This document shows, piece after piece, positions 25,582-35,059 of a stretch of 64,000 bases of DNA (positions are counted from its first letter, which is position 1; every line of letters begins with the position of its first letter). The translations under genes were made by a program, and so were the position numbers. The DNA is from CAYXVF01 sp964468125 (lineage in GTDB: Bacteria > Myxococcota > XYA12-FULL-58-9 > CAYXVF01): assembly GCA_964468125.1 (NCBI GenBank), contig CAYXVF010000006.1:1-64000 (forward strand). The letters run 5' to 3'. Under the pieces are notes generated by a model. It saw nothing but the letters and a program-made list of their open reading frames with translations. It was not told where the DNA came from and ran no database searches.

Positions 25582-26367
25582 ATGACTCTCTGTGTCGATT
25601 GTGAGTATCCGCTAGCGGGTGACGTCAGCAGCGTGCGCGAGCTTCCGCGAAGCTGGCGTCCTCCCTATGGCAGATGGATTCCGAATGGGCCCCGGATTCA
25701 TTTTCGGACCTGCGAGGCCTGCGACAGCCTGTGGGCGGTCATCGTGTCCGCGGAGACCGGAGTGTTGGATGTGCGACTCTTGGCCCCGGAAGCACACGCG
25801 CTCTTCGAGGAAGGCACGGAGCTCGAAGCGTTTCTCGACTTCTTTGTCGATGAGAGCGACGGATTGTTGCGCAGCGCCTACTCGGAGCTGCTGTCGGCTC
25901 GGCTCGAGGATGGGGAACCGAGCGAGGACATCGTCCCCGTGCTCAACTGGCTCACGGAAGAAACGCGACCACTTCGGGCGTTGCGTGACGCGCTACCACT
26001 CTTTGGCCAACTCCTGACACGCGTCACTGCCGACCCCCACCTCGAGCGGGCTCGATCGGAACGTCCCGGCAAAAAGCGCGAGCTGTTCGGGGCGCGCATC
26101 GACCAGGGCTACGGTCTCGCGGAGGCCGCTCGACTCGCACAGCGCGATTGGGTGAGCACGAACAAGGTCGTCTCCTTGCCGACCGTACGCAGCCTCGATC
26201 TGACCGGGCTCGTGATGCTTCACGAGCGCACCGCGGACGAACCTCTCTTGCACGACCAGCTGGGCCGCACCCTTGCCGTGCTCGCGGCTGCGGCGCTGCG
26301 CCAGCCCGCGCGTCTAACCGTAACGCCCGAGTCGGAACGTGCGCTCGCGCCCTACGTGAGCGATTGA
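25582..26367 (+). CDS. Unknown protein with two CxxC pairs, co-transcribed with eutBC
   Basis: Predicted 261-aa cytoplasmic protein. Two Cys pairs near the N-terminus (CVDCEYPL at 4-7 and CEACDSLW at about 47-50) could form a zinc-ribbon-like site. The rest is acidic and mostly helical. No family recognised. The ATG lies 2 nt after the eutBC stop, so co-expression with the lyase is very likely. It may aid the lyase, but nothing in the sequence shows this. Confidence 0.7.
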   Translation: MTLCVDCEYPLAGDVSSVRELPRSWRPPYGRWIPNGPRIHFRTCEACDSLWAVIVSAETGVLDVRLLAPEAHALFEEGTELEAFLDFFVDESDGLLRSAYSELLSARLEDGEPSEDIVPVLNWLTEETRPLRALRDALPLFGQLLTRVTADPHLERARSERPGKKRELFGARIDQGYGLAEAARLAQRDWVSTNKVVSLPTVRSLDLTGLVMLHERTADEPLLHDQLGRTLAVLAAAALRQPARLTVTPESERALAPYVSD

Positions 26368-26401
26368 GCTCGCCTCGACCTTTGTGTCATGGCGTCGGAC
26401 G

Positions 26402-27181
26402 ATGTTGCATTTCGATCGGCGCGGAGAAGGACCGCTCGTCACCCTTCTGCTTCACGGCTTCATGGGCTCGGGACGCAATTTGAGTAGCCTCGCCCGTCGT
26501 TGGGTGGAGCTCGACCCGAGCCGCACGCTGATCTTCCCGGACATGACGGGTCACGGAGAGTCGCCCGCTCTTCGAGAGCCCCCAGACCTCGAGCAGATCG
26601 CTCGGGACGTGCTGGAGCTCGCCGAGCACGCCGTCGGCCACGAAGCGGTTCCGATCGTCGGTCACTCGATGGGCGGCAGAGTTGCCCTGAAAGCACGCCT
26701 GCTCGCGCCCGAGCGCGTCGAGGCGGTCACGCTCCTCGACATCACGCCCGACCCGATTCGGTCGCGGGCGGGGAATCTCGATCCGGTGGTCGAGGCCCTG
26801 CTTCGGGCACCCGCCGTCGCCGACGACCGCCAGCATTTTCGCGACCACTTCGAGCAGGCGGGCCTCAGTCGCGGGCTCACCGATTGGCTGTTGATGAATC
26901 TAGTCCGCAGGGACGACGGAGCGCTCCATTGGCGCTTTGACCGCGAGGCACTGGATGCGCTGCAGAAGAGCTCTCGCGACGAGGACCTCTGGGATGGAGT
27001 CGCCGGGCCAACCCTGTGCGTGCGGGGGGGCCGCTCGCCTTTCGTCAGCGACGACGAGGTCGCACGCATGCAGGCGGCGGGGGTGAGGGTCCACACGATC
27101 GAGAACGCCGGACATTTTCTCCATGTCGACGCGCAGGCGGAACTGCTGGAGATCTTGGTCGCAGACCGCACGGGGCGCTAG
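26402..27181 (+). CDS. Alpha/beta hydrolase (esterase YbfF/MenH-like)
   Basis: Cytoplasmic alpha/beta-hydrolase-fold enzyme of 259 aa. Family blocks are LLLHGFMGSGRNLSSLARR (oxyanion HG), DMTGHGESP, the nucleophile elbow VGHSMGG and the C-terminal ENAGHFLHVDA (catalytic His). An acidic residue follows CVRGGRSPFVSDD. The blocks resemble YbfF-type esterases and MenH, without enough detail to name a substrate. ATG at 26402 is preferred to the upstream GTG at 26384. It is 34 nt after the Cys-pair gene, so possibly the last member of that operon. Confidence 0.83.
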   Translation: MLHFDRRGEGPLVTLLLHGFMGSGRNLSSLARRWVELDPSRTLIFPDMTGHGESPALREPPDLEQIARDVLELAEHAVGHEAVPIVGHSMGGRVALKARLLAPERVEAVTLLDITPDPIRSRAGNLDPVVEALLRAPAVADDRQHFRDHFEQAGLSRGLTDWLLMNLVRRDDGALHWRFDREALDALQKSSRDEDLWDGVAGPTLCVRGGRSPFVSDDEVARMQAAGVRVHTIENAGHFLHVDAQAELLEILVADRTGR

Positions 27182-27233
27182 ACCGGTTTCGAGCACCTTT
27201 GCCGAAATGTCCGGCTCCCTGGCCCGCTGCTGC

Positions 27234-27262
27234 TTGTAACACGGCGCGCCAAGCGCTAGGAC
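27234..27262 (+). promoter_or_regulatory. Possible sigma-70-type promoter for prpDBC
   Basis: TTGTAA (27234-27239) and TAGGAC (27257-27262) are separated by 17 bp in the 138-bp gap before prpD. The -35 box matches well, the -10 only in part. It is about 60 bp from the prpD start. Offered as a candidate only. Confidence 0.25.
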
Positions 27263-27319
27263 GCACCCGTTACCCCCCGGGATGGGCGGTCGTGCCATCC
27301 CCACGCGAGGAGCCAGGGC

Positions 27320-28822
27320 ATGAAGCACCACGAGGTTCGGGTTTACCCCTCCAAAGAGCACCTTCCGAAAGAGGACCAGCTCGCCTGGAAGATCGCTTCC
27401 GTCGCCACCGATGCGGTGGAGGTCGAAGACGACGTGCTGGACATGATCATCAATCGGATCATCGACAACGCATCCGTCGCCACCGCCGCGATCAACCGCG
27501 GGCCAGTCGCCAGCGCGCGCACGCAGGCGTTGGCCCATCCCCGGGATGGTGGTGCAACCGTGTTTGGTATGACTGCGGAGCAGCGCTTTCACGCGGAGTG
27601 GGCGGCCTGGGCCAACGGCACCGCCGTGCGCGAGCTCGACATGCACGACACCTTCCTCGCGGCGGACTACTCGCATCCGGGCGACAACATTCCCCCGATC
27701 CTCGCGGTCGCCCAACAAAAGGGGTGCACGGGTCGCGACCTCATCCGTGGTCTCGCCACTGCCTACGAGATCCATGTGGATCTCGTCCGCGCGATCTGTC
27801 TGCACAAACACAAGATCGACCACATCGCCCACCTCTGTCCCGCAAGCGCCGCCGGCATCGGGACGCTGCTCGGCCTGGACACGGACACGATTTACCAAGC
27901 GGTGCAGCAGGCGGTGCACACGAGCTTCTCGACTCGCCAGTCTCGAAAAGGCGAGATCTCGAGCTGGAAGGCCTACGCGCCGGCGCACTCGAGCAAGCTC
28001 GCGGTGGAAGCCGTCGATCGTGCCATGCGCGGCGAGAAGGCGCCTTCGCCGATCTACGAAGGCGAGGACAGCGTCATCGCGTGGATGCTCGACGGCCCCG
28101 ATGCAAGGTACTCGGTGCCTCTCCCGGGAGCCGGCGAGAGCAAACGGGCCATCCTGGACACCTACACCAAGGAACACTCCGCCGAGTATCAGTCGCAGGC
28201 CCTGATCGACCTCGCGTTCAAGATGCGCGAGAAAATCAGCGACTTCGAGGCGGTTGAGAAAATCCTCCTTAAGACGAGTCACCACACGCACTACGTCATC
28301 GGCACCGGCGCCGGGGACCCGCAGAAGATGGACCCGAAGGCATCGCGGGAGACGCTCGACCACTCGATCATGTACATCTTCACTGTCGCCTTGCAGGACG
28401 GTGAATGGCATCACGTGAACAGCTACCTCCCCGAGCGCGCGGCGCGCCCCGACACGGTCCGCCTGTGGCACAAGATGGAGACGGTGGAAGACCCGAAGTG
28501 GACCGAGCGCTACCACGCGACCGATCCGAACGAGAAAGCGTTCGGCGGCCGGGTGGAAATCACGATGAAGGACGGCAGCGTCATCGCCGACGAGCTCGCG
28601 GTTGCGAACGCCCACCCGCTCGGAGCCACTCCCCTGCAGCGTGACGGTTACATCAAGAAGTTCGTGACGCTCACCGATGGGATTCTGGACGCAGGCGAGC
28701 GCGACCGTTTTTTGGAGGCGGTCCAGAAGCTGCCGAATCTCGACGATCTCGGGGCTCTCAACGTCAGTCTCCCAGCCGACGCTCTCGAGCGTGCACACCG
28801 CGACGACCGCGGCATCTTTTGA
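27320..28822 (+). CDS. prpD: 2-methylcitrate dehydratase (MmgE/PrpD family)
   Basis: Predicted 500-aa cytoplasmic enzyme of the methylcitrate cycle. It dehydrates 2-methylcitrate to 2-methyl-cis-aconitate, using propionyl-CoA-derived carbon. PrpD features are SARTQALAHPRDGGATVFG, ANGTAVRELDMHDTFLAADYSHPGDN, SRKGEISSWKAYAPAHSSKLAVEAVDRA and KHPRxAR-like C-terminal blocks. Length matches PrpD (about 480-500 aa). A GAGGAG box lies about 9 nt before the ATG. It is the first gene of prpD-prpB-prpC. No PrpR-type regulator is in the window. Confidence 0.93.
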   Translation: MKHHEVRVYPSKEHLPKEDQLAWKIASVATDAVEVEDDVLDMIINRIIDNASVATAAINRGPVASARTQALAHPRDGGATVFGMTAEQRFHAEWAAWANGTAVRELDMHDTFLAADYSHPGDNIPPILAVAQQKGCTGRDLIRGLATAYEIHVDLVRAICLHKHKIDHIAHLCPASAAGIGTLLGLDTDTIYQAVQQAVHTSFSTRQSRKGEISSWKAYAPAHSSKLAVEAVDRAMRGEKAPSPIYEGEDSVIAWMLDGPDARYSVPLPGAGESKRAILDTYTKEHSAEYQSQALIDLAFKMREKISDFEAVEKILLKTSHHTHYVIGTGAGDPQKMDPKASRETLDHSIMYIFTVALQDGEWHHVNSYLPERAARPDTVRLWHKMETVEDPKWTERYHATDPNEKAFGGRVEITMKDGSVIADELAVANAHPLGATPLQRDGYIKKFVTLTDGILDAGERDRFLEAVQKLPNLDDLGALNVSLPADALERAHRDDRGIF

Positions 28823-28881
28823 CGGAGGCATGACGCAGCGAGTCCAAACCGTGCCTACTCTACGGTGACCAGGAGGGATTC

Positions 28882-29775
28882 ATGTTGTTCTCGAAGAAGT
28901 CCGGTCCTGAAAAGCGCGCCGCCTTTCGCGCCGCGCTCGATTCGGGGTCTCTCCTGCGCTTCCCGGGCGCGTTCTCGCCCCTCGTGGCGATGGACATCGA
29001 GCGCATCGGCTTTGACGGCGTCTATATCTCAGGCGCTGTCCTCTCCGCGGACCTGGGGCTCCCGGATATCGGACTGACCACCCTCTCGGAGGTGGCCACC
29101 CGCGCGCGTCAGATTGCACGCGTCACCGACCTACCATCGATCGTCGACATCGATACAGGCTTTGGCGAGCCGATGTCCGCGGCGCGGTCCGTCCGCGAGC
29201 TCGAGGACCTAGGCCTGGCAGGCTGCCACCTCGAGGATCAGGTGAACCCGAAGCGTTGCGGCCACCTCGATAACAAGATGGTCGTCCCCGTGGAGGAAAT
29301 GGTCCGCAAGCTTCGCGCCGCCTCGGACGCGAAACGGGACTCGAATTTCGTGTTGATCGCGCGCACCGACGCGCGCGGCGTTGAGGATCTCGACCGGGCC
29401 ATCGATCGCGCCAAGGCTTACGTCGACGCCGGGGCCGACATGATCTTTCCCGAGGCGATGAGGGGCCCTGCCGAGTTCGAGGCGATGCGCAAGGCGATAA
29501 ACGTCCCCCTGCTCGCCAACATGACCGAGTTCGGAAAGAGCGAGCTGCTGAGTACGAGTCAGCTTTCCGAGCTCGGCTACAACGTCGTGATCTATCCGGT
29601 CACCACTCTGCGCATCGCCATGAAGGCGGTCCACGATGGTCTCGAGCAGATCGAGAAAGAAGGCACGCAGGCGAACGTCCTAGCGCGCATGCAGCATCGA
29701 CGCGAGCTCTACGAGCTGTTGCGCTACGAGGACTACAACGCATTCGACCAGGACGTCTTCAACTTCAAGGTTTGA
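28882..29775 (+). CDS. prpB: 2-methylisocitrate lyase
   Basis: Splits 2-methylisocitrate into pyruvate and succinate in the methylcitrate cycle. The 297-aa protein has the ICL/PEPM barrel pattern: FPGAFSPLVAMDIERIGFDGVYISG, IVDIDTGFGEP (metal-binding Asp), the catalytic loop NPKRCGH and a C-terminal LARMQHRRELYELLRYEDY typical of PrpB. KRCGH fits the isocitrate/methylisocitrate lyases. A strong AGGAGG box precedes the ATG. Second gene of the prp operon. Confidence 0.94.
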   Translation: MLFSKKSGPEKRAAFRAALDSGSLLRFPGAFSPLVAMDIERIGFDGVYISGAVLSADLGLPDIGLTTLSEVATRARQIARVTDLPSIVDIDTGFGEPMSAARSVRELEDLGLAGCHLEDQVNPKRCGHLDNKMVVPVEEMVRKLRAASDAKRDSNFVLIARTDARGVEDLDRAIDRAKAYVDAGADMIFPEAMRGPAEFEAMRKAINVPLLANMTEFGKSELLSTSQLSELGYNVVIYPVTTLRIAMKAVHDGLEQIEKEGTQANVLARMQHRRELYELLRYEDYNAFDQDVFNFKV

Positions 29776-29812
29776 GAATCGCAGCCACCACGCGAACCCG
29801 AGGAGCAGTCAG

Positions 29813-30934
29813 ATGACGGAGATCAGAAAAGGACTCGACGGCGTCGTCGCCGACGTCACCCACGTTTCAAAGGTGATGCCCGATATCAATGCGCTGGTGT
29901 ATCGAGGCTATCCGGTTCAAGACCTGGCGGAGGAGGCGAGCTTTGAAGAGGTCGCCTACCTCCTGTGGCACGGTGAGCTACCCAACAAGGCTCAGCTCGA
30001 CGAAATGATCGAGCAAGAACGTGCGGCGCGGCCCATCGCTGACGAGCTCATCGACGTAATCGCGAAGTACCCGAAAGACGCGCACCCCATGGACACGCTG
30101 CGAACGAGCTTGAGCTTCGCGGGGCTCTTCGATCCTGACGCGGGTGACAACAGCCTCGAAGCCGAGCAACGAAAGGCGCTACGCCTGCTCGCGCGAATAC
30201 CGACGATGGTCGCCGCCGATGCGCGCATTCGGAAGGGTCAGAATCCGATCGCACCGCGCGACGATCTGACCATGGGAGAGAACTTCTTCAACATGGTCTT
30301 CGGCGAGGTGCCTCAGAAAGAGGTGCTCAAGGCCTTTGACGTGGCGATGGTCCTCTACGCGGAGCATGGTTTCAACGCTTCGACTTTCACCGGCCGCGTC
30401 GTGGCCTCGACCCTCGGTGACATGTACGGCGCCGTGGTCGCGGCGGTGGCAGCGCTCAAGGGCCCGCTCCACGGCGGCGCCAACGAGGCGGTCATGCACA
30501 TGCTCAAAGAGGTGGGCGATCCGGCGAAGGCCAGGGACTGGATGCTCGAGTCCCTCGCACAGAAGCGGAAAATCATGGGCTTCGGCCACCGGGTCTACAA
30601 GAAGGGCGACTCCCGCGTGCCCACGATGAAGAAGTACGCCGACAAGATGGCGAAGGTGAAGGGCGACGAAACCTGGACCGAGATCTCCGACATTCTCCGG
30701 GACACGATGATCGAGCAAAAAGGGATCTATCCCAACCTCGACTTTCCCGCCGGGCCCGCCTTTTACCTGATGGGTTTTGACATCCCGATGTTCACGCCGA
30801 TCTTCGTGATGTCTCGCATTACCGGTTGGACCGCGCACATCATCGAGCAACACCAGTCCAACCGGATCATTCGTCCGCTCTGCGTGTACGAGGGCCCAGG
30901 CGAGCGAAAAGTGAAACCGATCGCCGAGCGCTAG
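29813..30934 (+). CDS. prpC: 2-methylcitrate synthase (citrate synthase family)
   Basis: Condenses propionyl-CoA with oxaloacetate. The 373-aa protein matches the short PrpC form. It begins KGLDGVVADVTHVSKV, then YRGYPVQDLAEEASFEEVAYLL. The catalytic region is GPLHGGANEAVMHML, MGFGHRVYKKGDSRVP and the late MSRITGWTAHIIEQHQSNRIIRP, which holds the active-site His and Asp surroundings and the Arg that binds the substrate. Assignment to PrpC instead of GltA rests on length and on its position after prpD and prpB. The stop overlaps the convergent O-antigen ligase gene by 4 bp. Confidence 0.93.
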   Translation: MTEIRKGLDGVVADVTHVSKVMPDINALVYRGYPVQDLAEEASFEEVAYLLWHGELPNKAQLDEMIEQERAARPIADELIDVIAKYPKDAHPMDTLRTSLSFAGLFDPDAGDNSLEAEQRKALRLLARIPTMVAADARIRKGQNPIAPRDDLTMGENFFNMVFGEVPQKEVLKAFDVAMVLYAEHGFNASTFTGRVVASTLGDMYGAVVAAVAALKGPLHGGANEAVMHMLKEVGDPAKARDWMLESLAQKRKIMGFGHRVYKKGDSRVPTMKKYADKMAKVKGDETWTEISDILRDTMIEQKGIYPNLDFPAGPAFYLMGFDIPMFTPIFVMSRITGWTAHIIEQHQSNRIIRPLCVYEGPGERKVKPIAER

Positions 30935-32196
30935 CCCTCGCTGGCCGGCTCTCGCGGGTCTGCACCCAACCCCACCCCTATCGATGTCCAGAAGAGGATC
31001 GCGGTGGTGGGGTTGAAGAGAAAATCGTGGACCACTCCGAGCACCGCGTAAGCGCTGAAGCACAGCAAGGCAAAGGTGACGAGGGCACGTTGCGGACGGC
31101 TCAACGCGGTCCCGTGCGCACGCAAGAGCGCGGTGGCTCCCACCGCCAACATGGCGCCGAAGAGAACGACGCCGACGATGCCGGTCTCGACCGTCACCGT
31201 GAGGAGCTCCTGATGCGCGCCGAAGCTGTGCACATCATACCCCGAGACCACACGCGGTTTCGCTTGCCCGTAGTAGGTCCCGAGACCTGAGCCGAACACC
31301 GGGGACTCGATGAAGAGGTCGTAAGCCAAGGACCACAGCCAAGGGCGCACCTCGAAGGAGCCCTGGGGAACTGGCAGTGTCGGCGTGGTCCGGGCGCCGA
31401 GCCAGAGAGCCACGGGAACCGCCGACGCAATCGCGAGCCCCCCCATGCCGTAAAGCCACCGCCCGAGGCGAGGGGCGAAGCGCAGAAGCGCATAGGCGAA
31501 CAGCGCAACGAGCGCAGCACCAGCGGCAGCCTTCGCATAGGTGAGCGCGATAAAGACGAAGACGGTAACGATGAGTGTCACGACCCGAAATACACTCACG
31601 CCCCAAACACGTAGCGCGACCCCAGCGGCAAGAATCGCGACCCACACCTCGCTCATTTTGAGCCGGTGCTGAAGGCTTCCGGTTGCGGCGAGCCTGCGCG
31701 TTCCCGGGATATAGCGCTGCCCGCGAATTCTCCCGTCGGCCAGGAGCGATTCACCCGGAAACTCTCCGAGTATGAGTTGCAGTGCTCCCAAGACCGCGGC
31801 GATCGCCGCGCCGAGCAAGAGGGCGCGCCCGAGCCGAACGAGCCGTTCGCGATCGGAATGACGGGACAGCTCGAGACCGAGGATCAATGCGAATCCCATG
31901 AGCGCGTAGTTGAGCGACGAGGTGCGAATCGCGTTGCCGTGAGCGATCGCGCTCGAGGTCCCAAGGATCACCCAGCCCCCCAAGAGCACAAGGAAAGCAC
32001 GGCCGAGCCGGTGTCTTGGGAGAATCGAGGCCCCGCGAAGGAGAAGCACGAGGAGCATCGCCAACGCACAGGACACCTGCACCGCCCCCTCCGCCAAAGG
32101 CACGCACAGTGCCCCGACGACGAGAAACACCTCCAGTGCACGCTCAGCGAGGCTGTGGTTGCTACGCACGACCTCAGCGCTTGCGTCCGTTTCCAT
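30931..32196 (-). CDS. O-antigen ligase/Wzy_C-family membrane protein
   Basis: Inner-membrane protein of 421 aa with about 11-12 hydrophobic segments. A large periplasmic loop near residues 290-340 carries the family block SPVFGSGLGTYYGQAKPR then HSFGAHQELLTVTVETGIVGVVLFG, typical of WaaL/Wzy-like (Wzy_C) proteins that join or polymerise polysaccharide on a lipid carrier. Ligase and polymerase cannot be told apart here. No O-antigen cluster surrounds it. ATG at 32196 is chosen over a GTG at 32211. Confidence 0.8.
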   Translation of the reverse strand: METDASAEVVRSNHSLAERALEVFLVVGALCVPLAEGAVQVSCALAMLLVLLLRGASILPRHRLGRAFLVLLGGWVILGTSSAIAHGNAIRTSSLNYALMGFALILGLELSRHSDRERLVRLGRALLLGAAIAAVLGALQLILGEFPGESLLADGRIRGQRYIPGTRRLAATGSLQHRLKMSEVWVAILAAGVALRVWGVSVFRVVTLIVTVFVFIALTYAKAAAGAALVALFAYALLRFAPRLGRWLYGMGGLAIASAVPVALWLGARTTPTLPVPQGSFEVRPWLWSLAYDLFIESPVFGSGLGTYYGQAKPRVVSGYDVHSFGAHQELLTVTVETGIVGVVLFGAMLAVGATALLRAHGTALSRPQRALVTFALLCFSAYAVLGVVHDFLFNPTTAILFWTSIGVGLGADPREPASEG

Positions 32197-32227
32197 GGGG
32201 CCTGAGTGCACGGTCGATGGACTTCGC

Positions 32228-34951
32228 TCAACCCGTGTTCCGCATTCCCCGAGCGATTCCCTGGACCGTTGTGATGAGGGCCGCTTCCAGGGCCTCGTCC
32301 CTGCGATCGGTGGCGCGCCAGCGTCGCAAGAGGTCGAGTTGAGTGAAGCTCATCGCGTCCGTATAGGGATTGCGCAAGCGGATCGCGCGCTGAAGTACCC
32401 GGTCCCGCGCCAGGAGCTCGTCGATCCCCTGCACCGCGCAAACAGCCTCACGGGCGAGCTCGAACTCGGCCTGAATCAGGGGAAAGATCTTCTCGCCCAC
32501 GGGTCCGGCAAGCGCGGCGTAGCGTGCGGCGATCTCCATGTCAGCCTTGGCCATAGACATCTCCACATCCGACAGGAGTGTGCCAAAGAACGGCCACTCC
32601 CGGGCCATCCGCTGGGCGAATTCGAGACCATTCTGGTCGATGAGAGCCTTGAGGCCAGTGCCGCTGCCAAACCAGCCGGTGAGTAGGTGCCGGGACTGAA
32701 TCCAGCTGAAGACCCAGGGGATCGCCCGCAGGTTTTCGATACCGGTCTTGGCGCGGCGAGACGCCGGCCGCGAGCCGATCCGGAGGCGCTCGATCGCGTC
32801 GATGGGCGTGGCCTCGCGGAAGTAGGCGAAAAAGTCAGGCTCGTCGACGACGAGATTGCGATAGGCCTCGCGGCTCGCCCGTGCGAGCTCGTCCATGGCA
32901 CGCGAATAGTCCGACGGCGGTAGTCGGCCCGGCGTCGCCGTCGCCTCGAGGGTCGCGCCGGCGGTGAGCTCGAGGGTGCGCAATGCGATGTCGCGAAGGC
33001 CGTACTTCGCATGAATGATTTCCCCCTGCTCCGTCACGCGCAACCGCCCGTTCACCGCCCCCGGGGGCTCGGCGAGGATCGCATTTCGCGGTTTACTCCC
33101 GCCCCGCGAGACACTGCCTCCGCGCCCGTGGAACAAGACGAGGCGCACGCCGAAGCGCTCCGCAACCTCGAGCAACTCCGTTTGCGCCCGCTGCAACGCC
33201 CAGCGCGAGGCTGCGATGCCAGACTCCTTGTTCGAGTCCGAGTAGCCGAGCATCACGATTTGCTCGTCACCCCGCAGCGCAACGTGTTTGCGGTAGGTCG
33301 CGTTGGAGAGCAATGCGGTCAGCGTTGCCCGCCCGGCGGCGAGGTCCGGCACCGTTTCCAAGAGAGGCGCAACATCCAGTGGCACGTTTCGGTCGCCGTC
33401 GAGTAGCCCCGCGCGACGGGCGAGATAGAGCACGGCGAGCGCATCGTCCGGGCCCTGGGTCATCGAAACGATATAGGGACCGAATGCGTCTGGACCGTAG
33501 AGTTCGAGTCCTTCCGCGATGGCGCGCATGACGTCGAGGGCGTTCTCCGAGGCTTCCGAAGGCGCCTGGCCCGCTCCGAGGATCTCGACGGAACCGGCGA
33601 GCTGGTTTTCGAGGACCCGCGAACGTTCTTCACCCGTCGCTTTCACGAAGTCGAGTCCCCCGACCAGCTCGCTCAAGACCTTTCGGTGCTCGTAGGAGTC
33701 TTGGCGAATGTCGAGGGTGGCGAGGTGAAATCCAAACGTCTCCGCTCGCCAGCGGAGGCGTTCAACGAGGTCGGCACCACCGCGGCCACCGCCTTCGCCG
33801 GTCAGACTCTCGAACACGATCCGAAGGTCGTCACGGAATTCGTCCACGAAACGATAGGCGGCCGGTCCTCCTGTTTCCGTATGCTCGAGCCGCGTTCCGA
33901 TCTGCCAGATGAACACCCGGTAGGGCATGTCCGAGTAGCGGCTCGGGATCTCGTTCTCGAGCTCGGGCAGGAGGACTTCGTACTCCTCACGCCTCTTCTG
34001 GAACGCGTCCGTCACCTTCACCCGTGTCCCGGACTGGCTCATATGGTCGATCAGATTGCGAAACTCGCCTCGATATTTTGAAAGTACGAGCTGGCGGTGC
34101 CGGCGCAAAGTGGCGCGAATCGTATGGGCCCCGACGTTCGGATTTCCATCCATGTCGCCGCCTACCCAGGAGCCGAAACGAAGCTTGGGACGCGGCAAGG
34201 ACTTGGCGAGCGGGCCCAGGTGGGTCTCCAGGGCGAGATCGAGCTCGTCAAAGAAGGCGGGTACGATGCGATAGATCACCTCCCCGATGTAAAAGACGAC
34301 GTGCTCGACCTCGTCGGCCACCGTGGGGCGGGTGTGCGCGTGCTCTTCGGTTTGCCAGGCGAGATTGATCTCGTTTTTTATCTTGGCGAGCTCGAGTTCT
34401 TCCTCGCGCGACAGCAGCTTGCCTGGCTCGATCCGCTCTACCATGGCGCGGGCCATGCGCTGTTCCTTCACCAAGAGGGTTCGCCGGGTCGCCTCGGTCG
34501 GATGGGCGGTGAAGACGGGACTCACCACCATGTCCTGCAGGATTCGCCCGAGCTCGTCCGCGCTTGCACCGCGTTCGAGGAGGCGTCGGATCACGAAGTT
34601 CAGGCTTCCCGGCTGAGGCCATGCATCGGCGCGAACGTAGGCGCGGCGCCGCCGGATTCGGTGAACCCGCTCTGCCATGTTGACGAGCTCGAAGAATGTA
34701 GAGAACGCTCTCACCACCTCCTGACCGAAGTCCGGCTCCATGCCCTCGACGAGCTCTTTGAGCCGTGCGTCGGCCCCGGGCTCACCGGCCCGCCACTCGC
34801 TCGCGGCGCGCCTGGCGGCTTCCACCCGGTCGAAGAGGCGCTTCCCGCCCTGCTCGAGCAGGACCTCGCCCAGCAAGGTTCCAAGGAGATTTACGTCACG
34901 TCGGAGGGGTACGTCCTTCGACGGAAAGGTCACATCAACCGCGCGCTTCAT
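32228..34951 (-). CDS. ppc: Phosphoenolpyruvate carboxylase
   Basis: Anaplerotic enzyme forming oxaloacetate from PEP and bicarbonate. Predicted 907 aa, the usual length. Motifs in order are VFTAHPTEATRRT (catalytic His 150), GSWVGGDMDGNPNV, MLGYSDSNKESG, the Gly-rich catalytic loop FHGRGGSVSRGG (usual GRGGxxGRGG, here S for one G), TEQGEIIHAKYG and the C-terminal MRNTG that closes the active site. ATG at 34951 (MKRAVDV) is chosen; the frame stays open much further upstream but only through the divergent histidine kinase gene. Oxaloacetate made here would support PrpC. 108 bp separate it from the kinase start. Confidence 0.95.
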   Translation of the reverse strand: MKRAVDVTFPSKDVPLRRDVNLLGTLLGEVLLEQGGKRLFDRVEAARRAASEWRAGEPGADARLKELVEGMEPDFGQEVVRAFSTFFELVNMAERVHRIRRRRAYVRADAWPQPGSLNFVIRRLLERGASADELGRILQDMVVSPVFTAHPTEATRRTLLVKEQRMARAMVERIEPGKLLSREEELELAKIKNEINLAWQTEEHAHTRPTVADEVEHVVFYIGEVIYRIVPAFFDELDLALETHLGPLAKSLPRPKLRFGSWVGGDMDGNPNVGAHTIRATLRRHRQLVLSKYRGEFRNLIDHMSQSGTRVKVTDAFQKRREEYEVLLPELENEIPSRYSDMPYRVFIWQIGTRLEHTETGGPAAYRFVDEFRDDLRIVFESLTGEGGGRGGADLVERLRWRAETFGFHLATLDIRQDSYEHRKVLSELVGGLDFVKATGEERSRVLENQLAGSVEILGAGQAPSEASENALDVMRAIAEGLELYGPDAFGPYIVSMTQGPDDALAVLYLARRAGLLDGDRNVPLDVAPLLETVPDLAAGRATLTALLSNATYRKHVALRGDEQIVMLGYSDSNKESGIAASRWALQRAQTELLEVAERFGVRLVLFHGRGGSVSRGGSKPRNAILAEPPGAVNGRLRVTEQGEIIHAKYGLRDIALRTLELTAGATLEATATPGRLPPSDYSRAMDELARASREAYRNLVVDEPDFFAYFREATPIDAIERLRIGSRPASRRAKTGIENLRAIPWVFSWIQSRHLLTGWFGSGTGLKALIDQNGLEFAQRMAREWPFFGTLLSDVEMSMAKADMEIAARYAALAGPVGEKIFPLIQAEFELAREAVCAVQGIDELLARDRVLQRAIRLRNPYTDAMSFTQLDLLRRWRATDRRDEALEAALITTVQGIARGMRNTG

Positions 34952-35059
34952 GAAAGTCCTCAATACCCCAAATTGGCGGTTCAACGCGAATCGCGAGTTG
35001 CCATCGGTGGACGAGTGGCGTCGCCAGCTGGCGCGTGCGATACTCGCCCAGGTCGAGCG

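Noticed and set aside
26900..28831. Long minus-strand open frame opposite prpD
   Set aside because: It lies antisense to the well-supported hydrolase and prpD genes and has no recognisable motif; long antisense frames are expected in GC-rich DNA.
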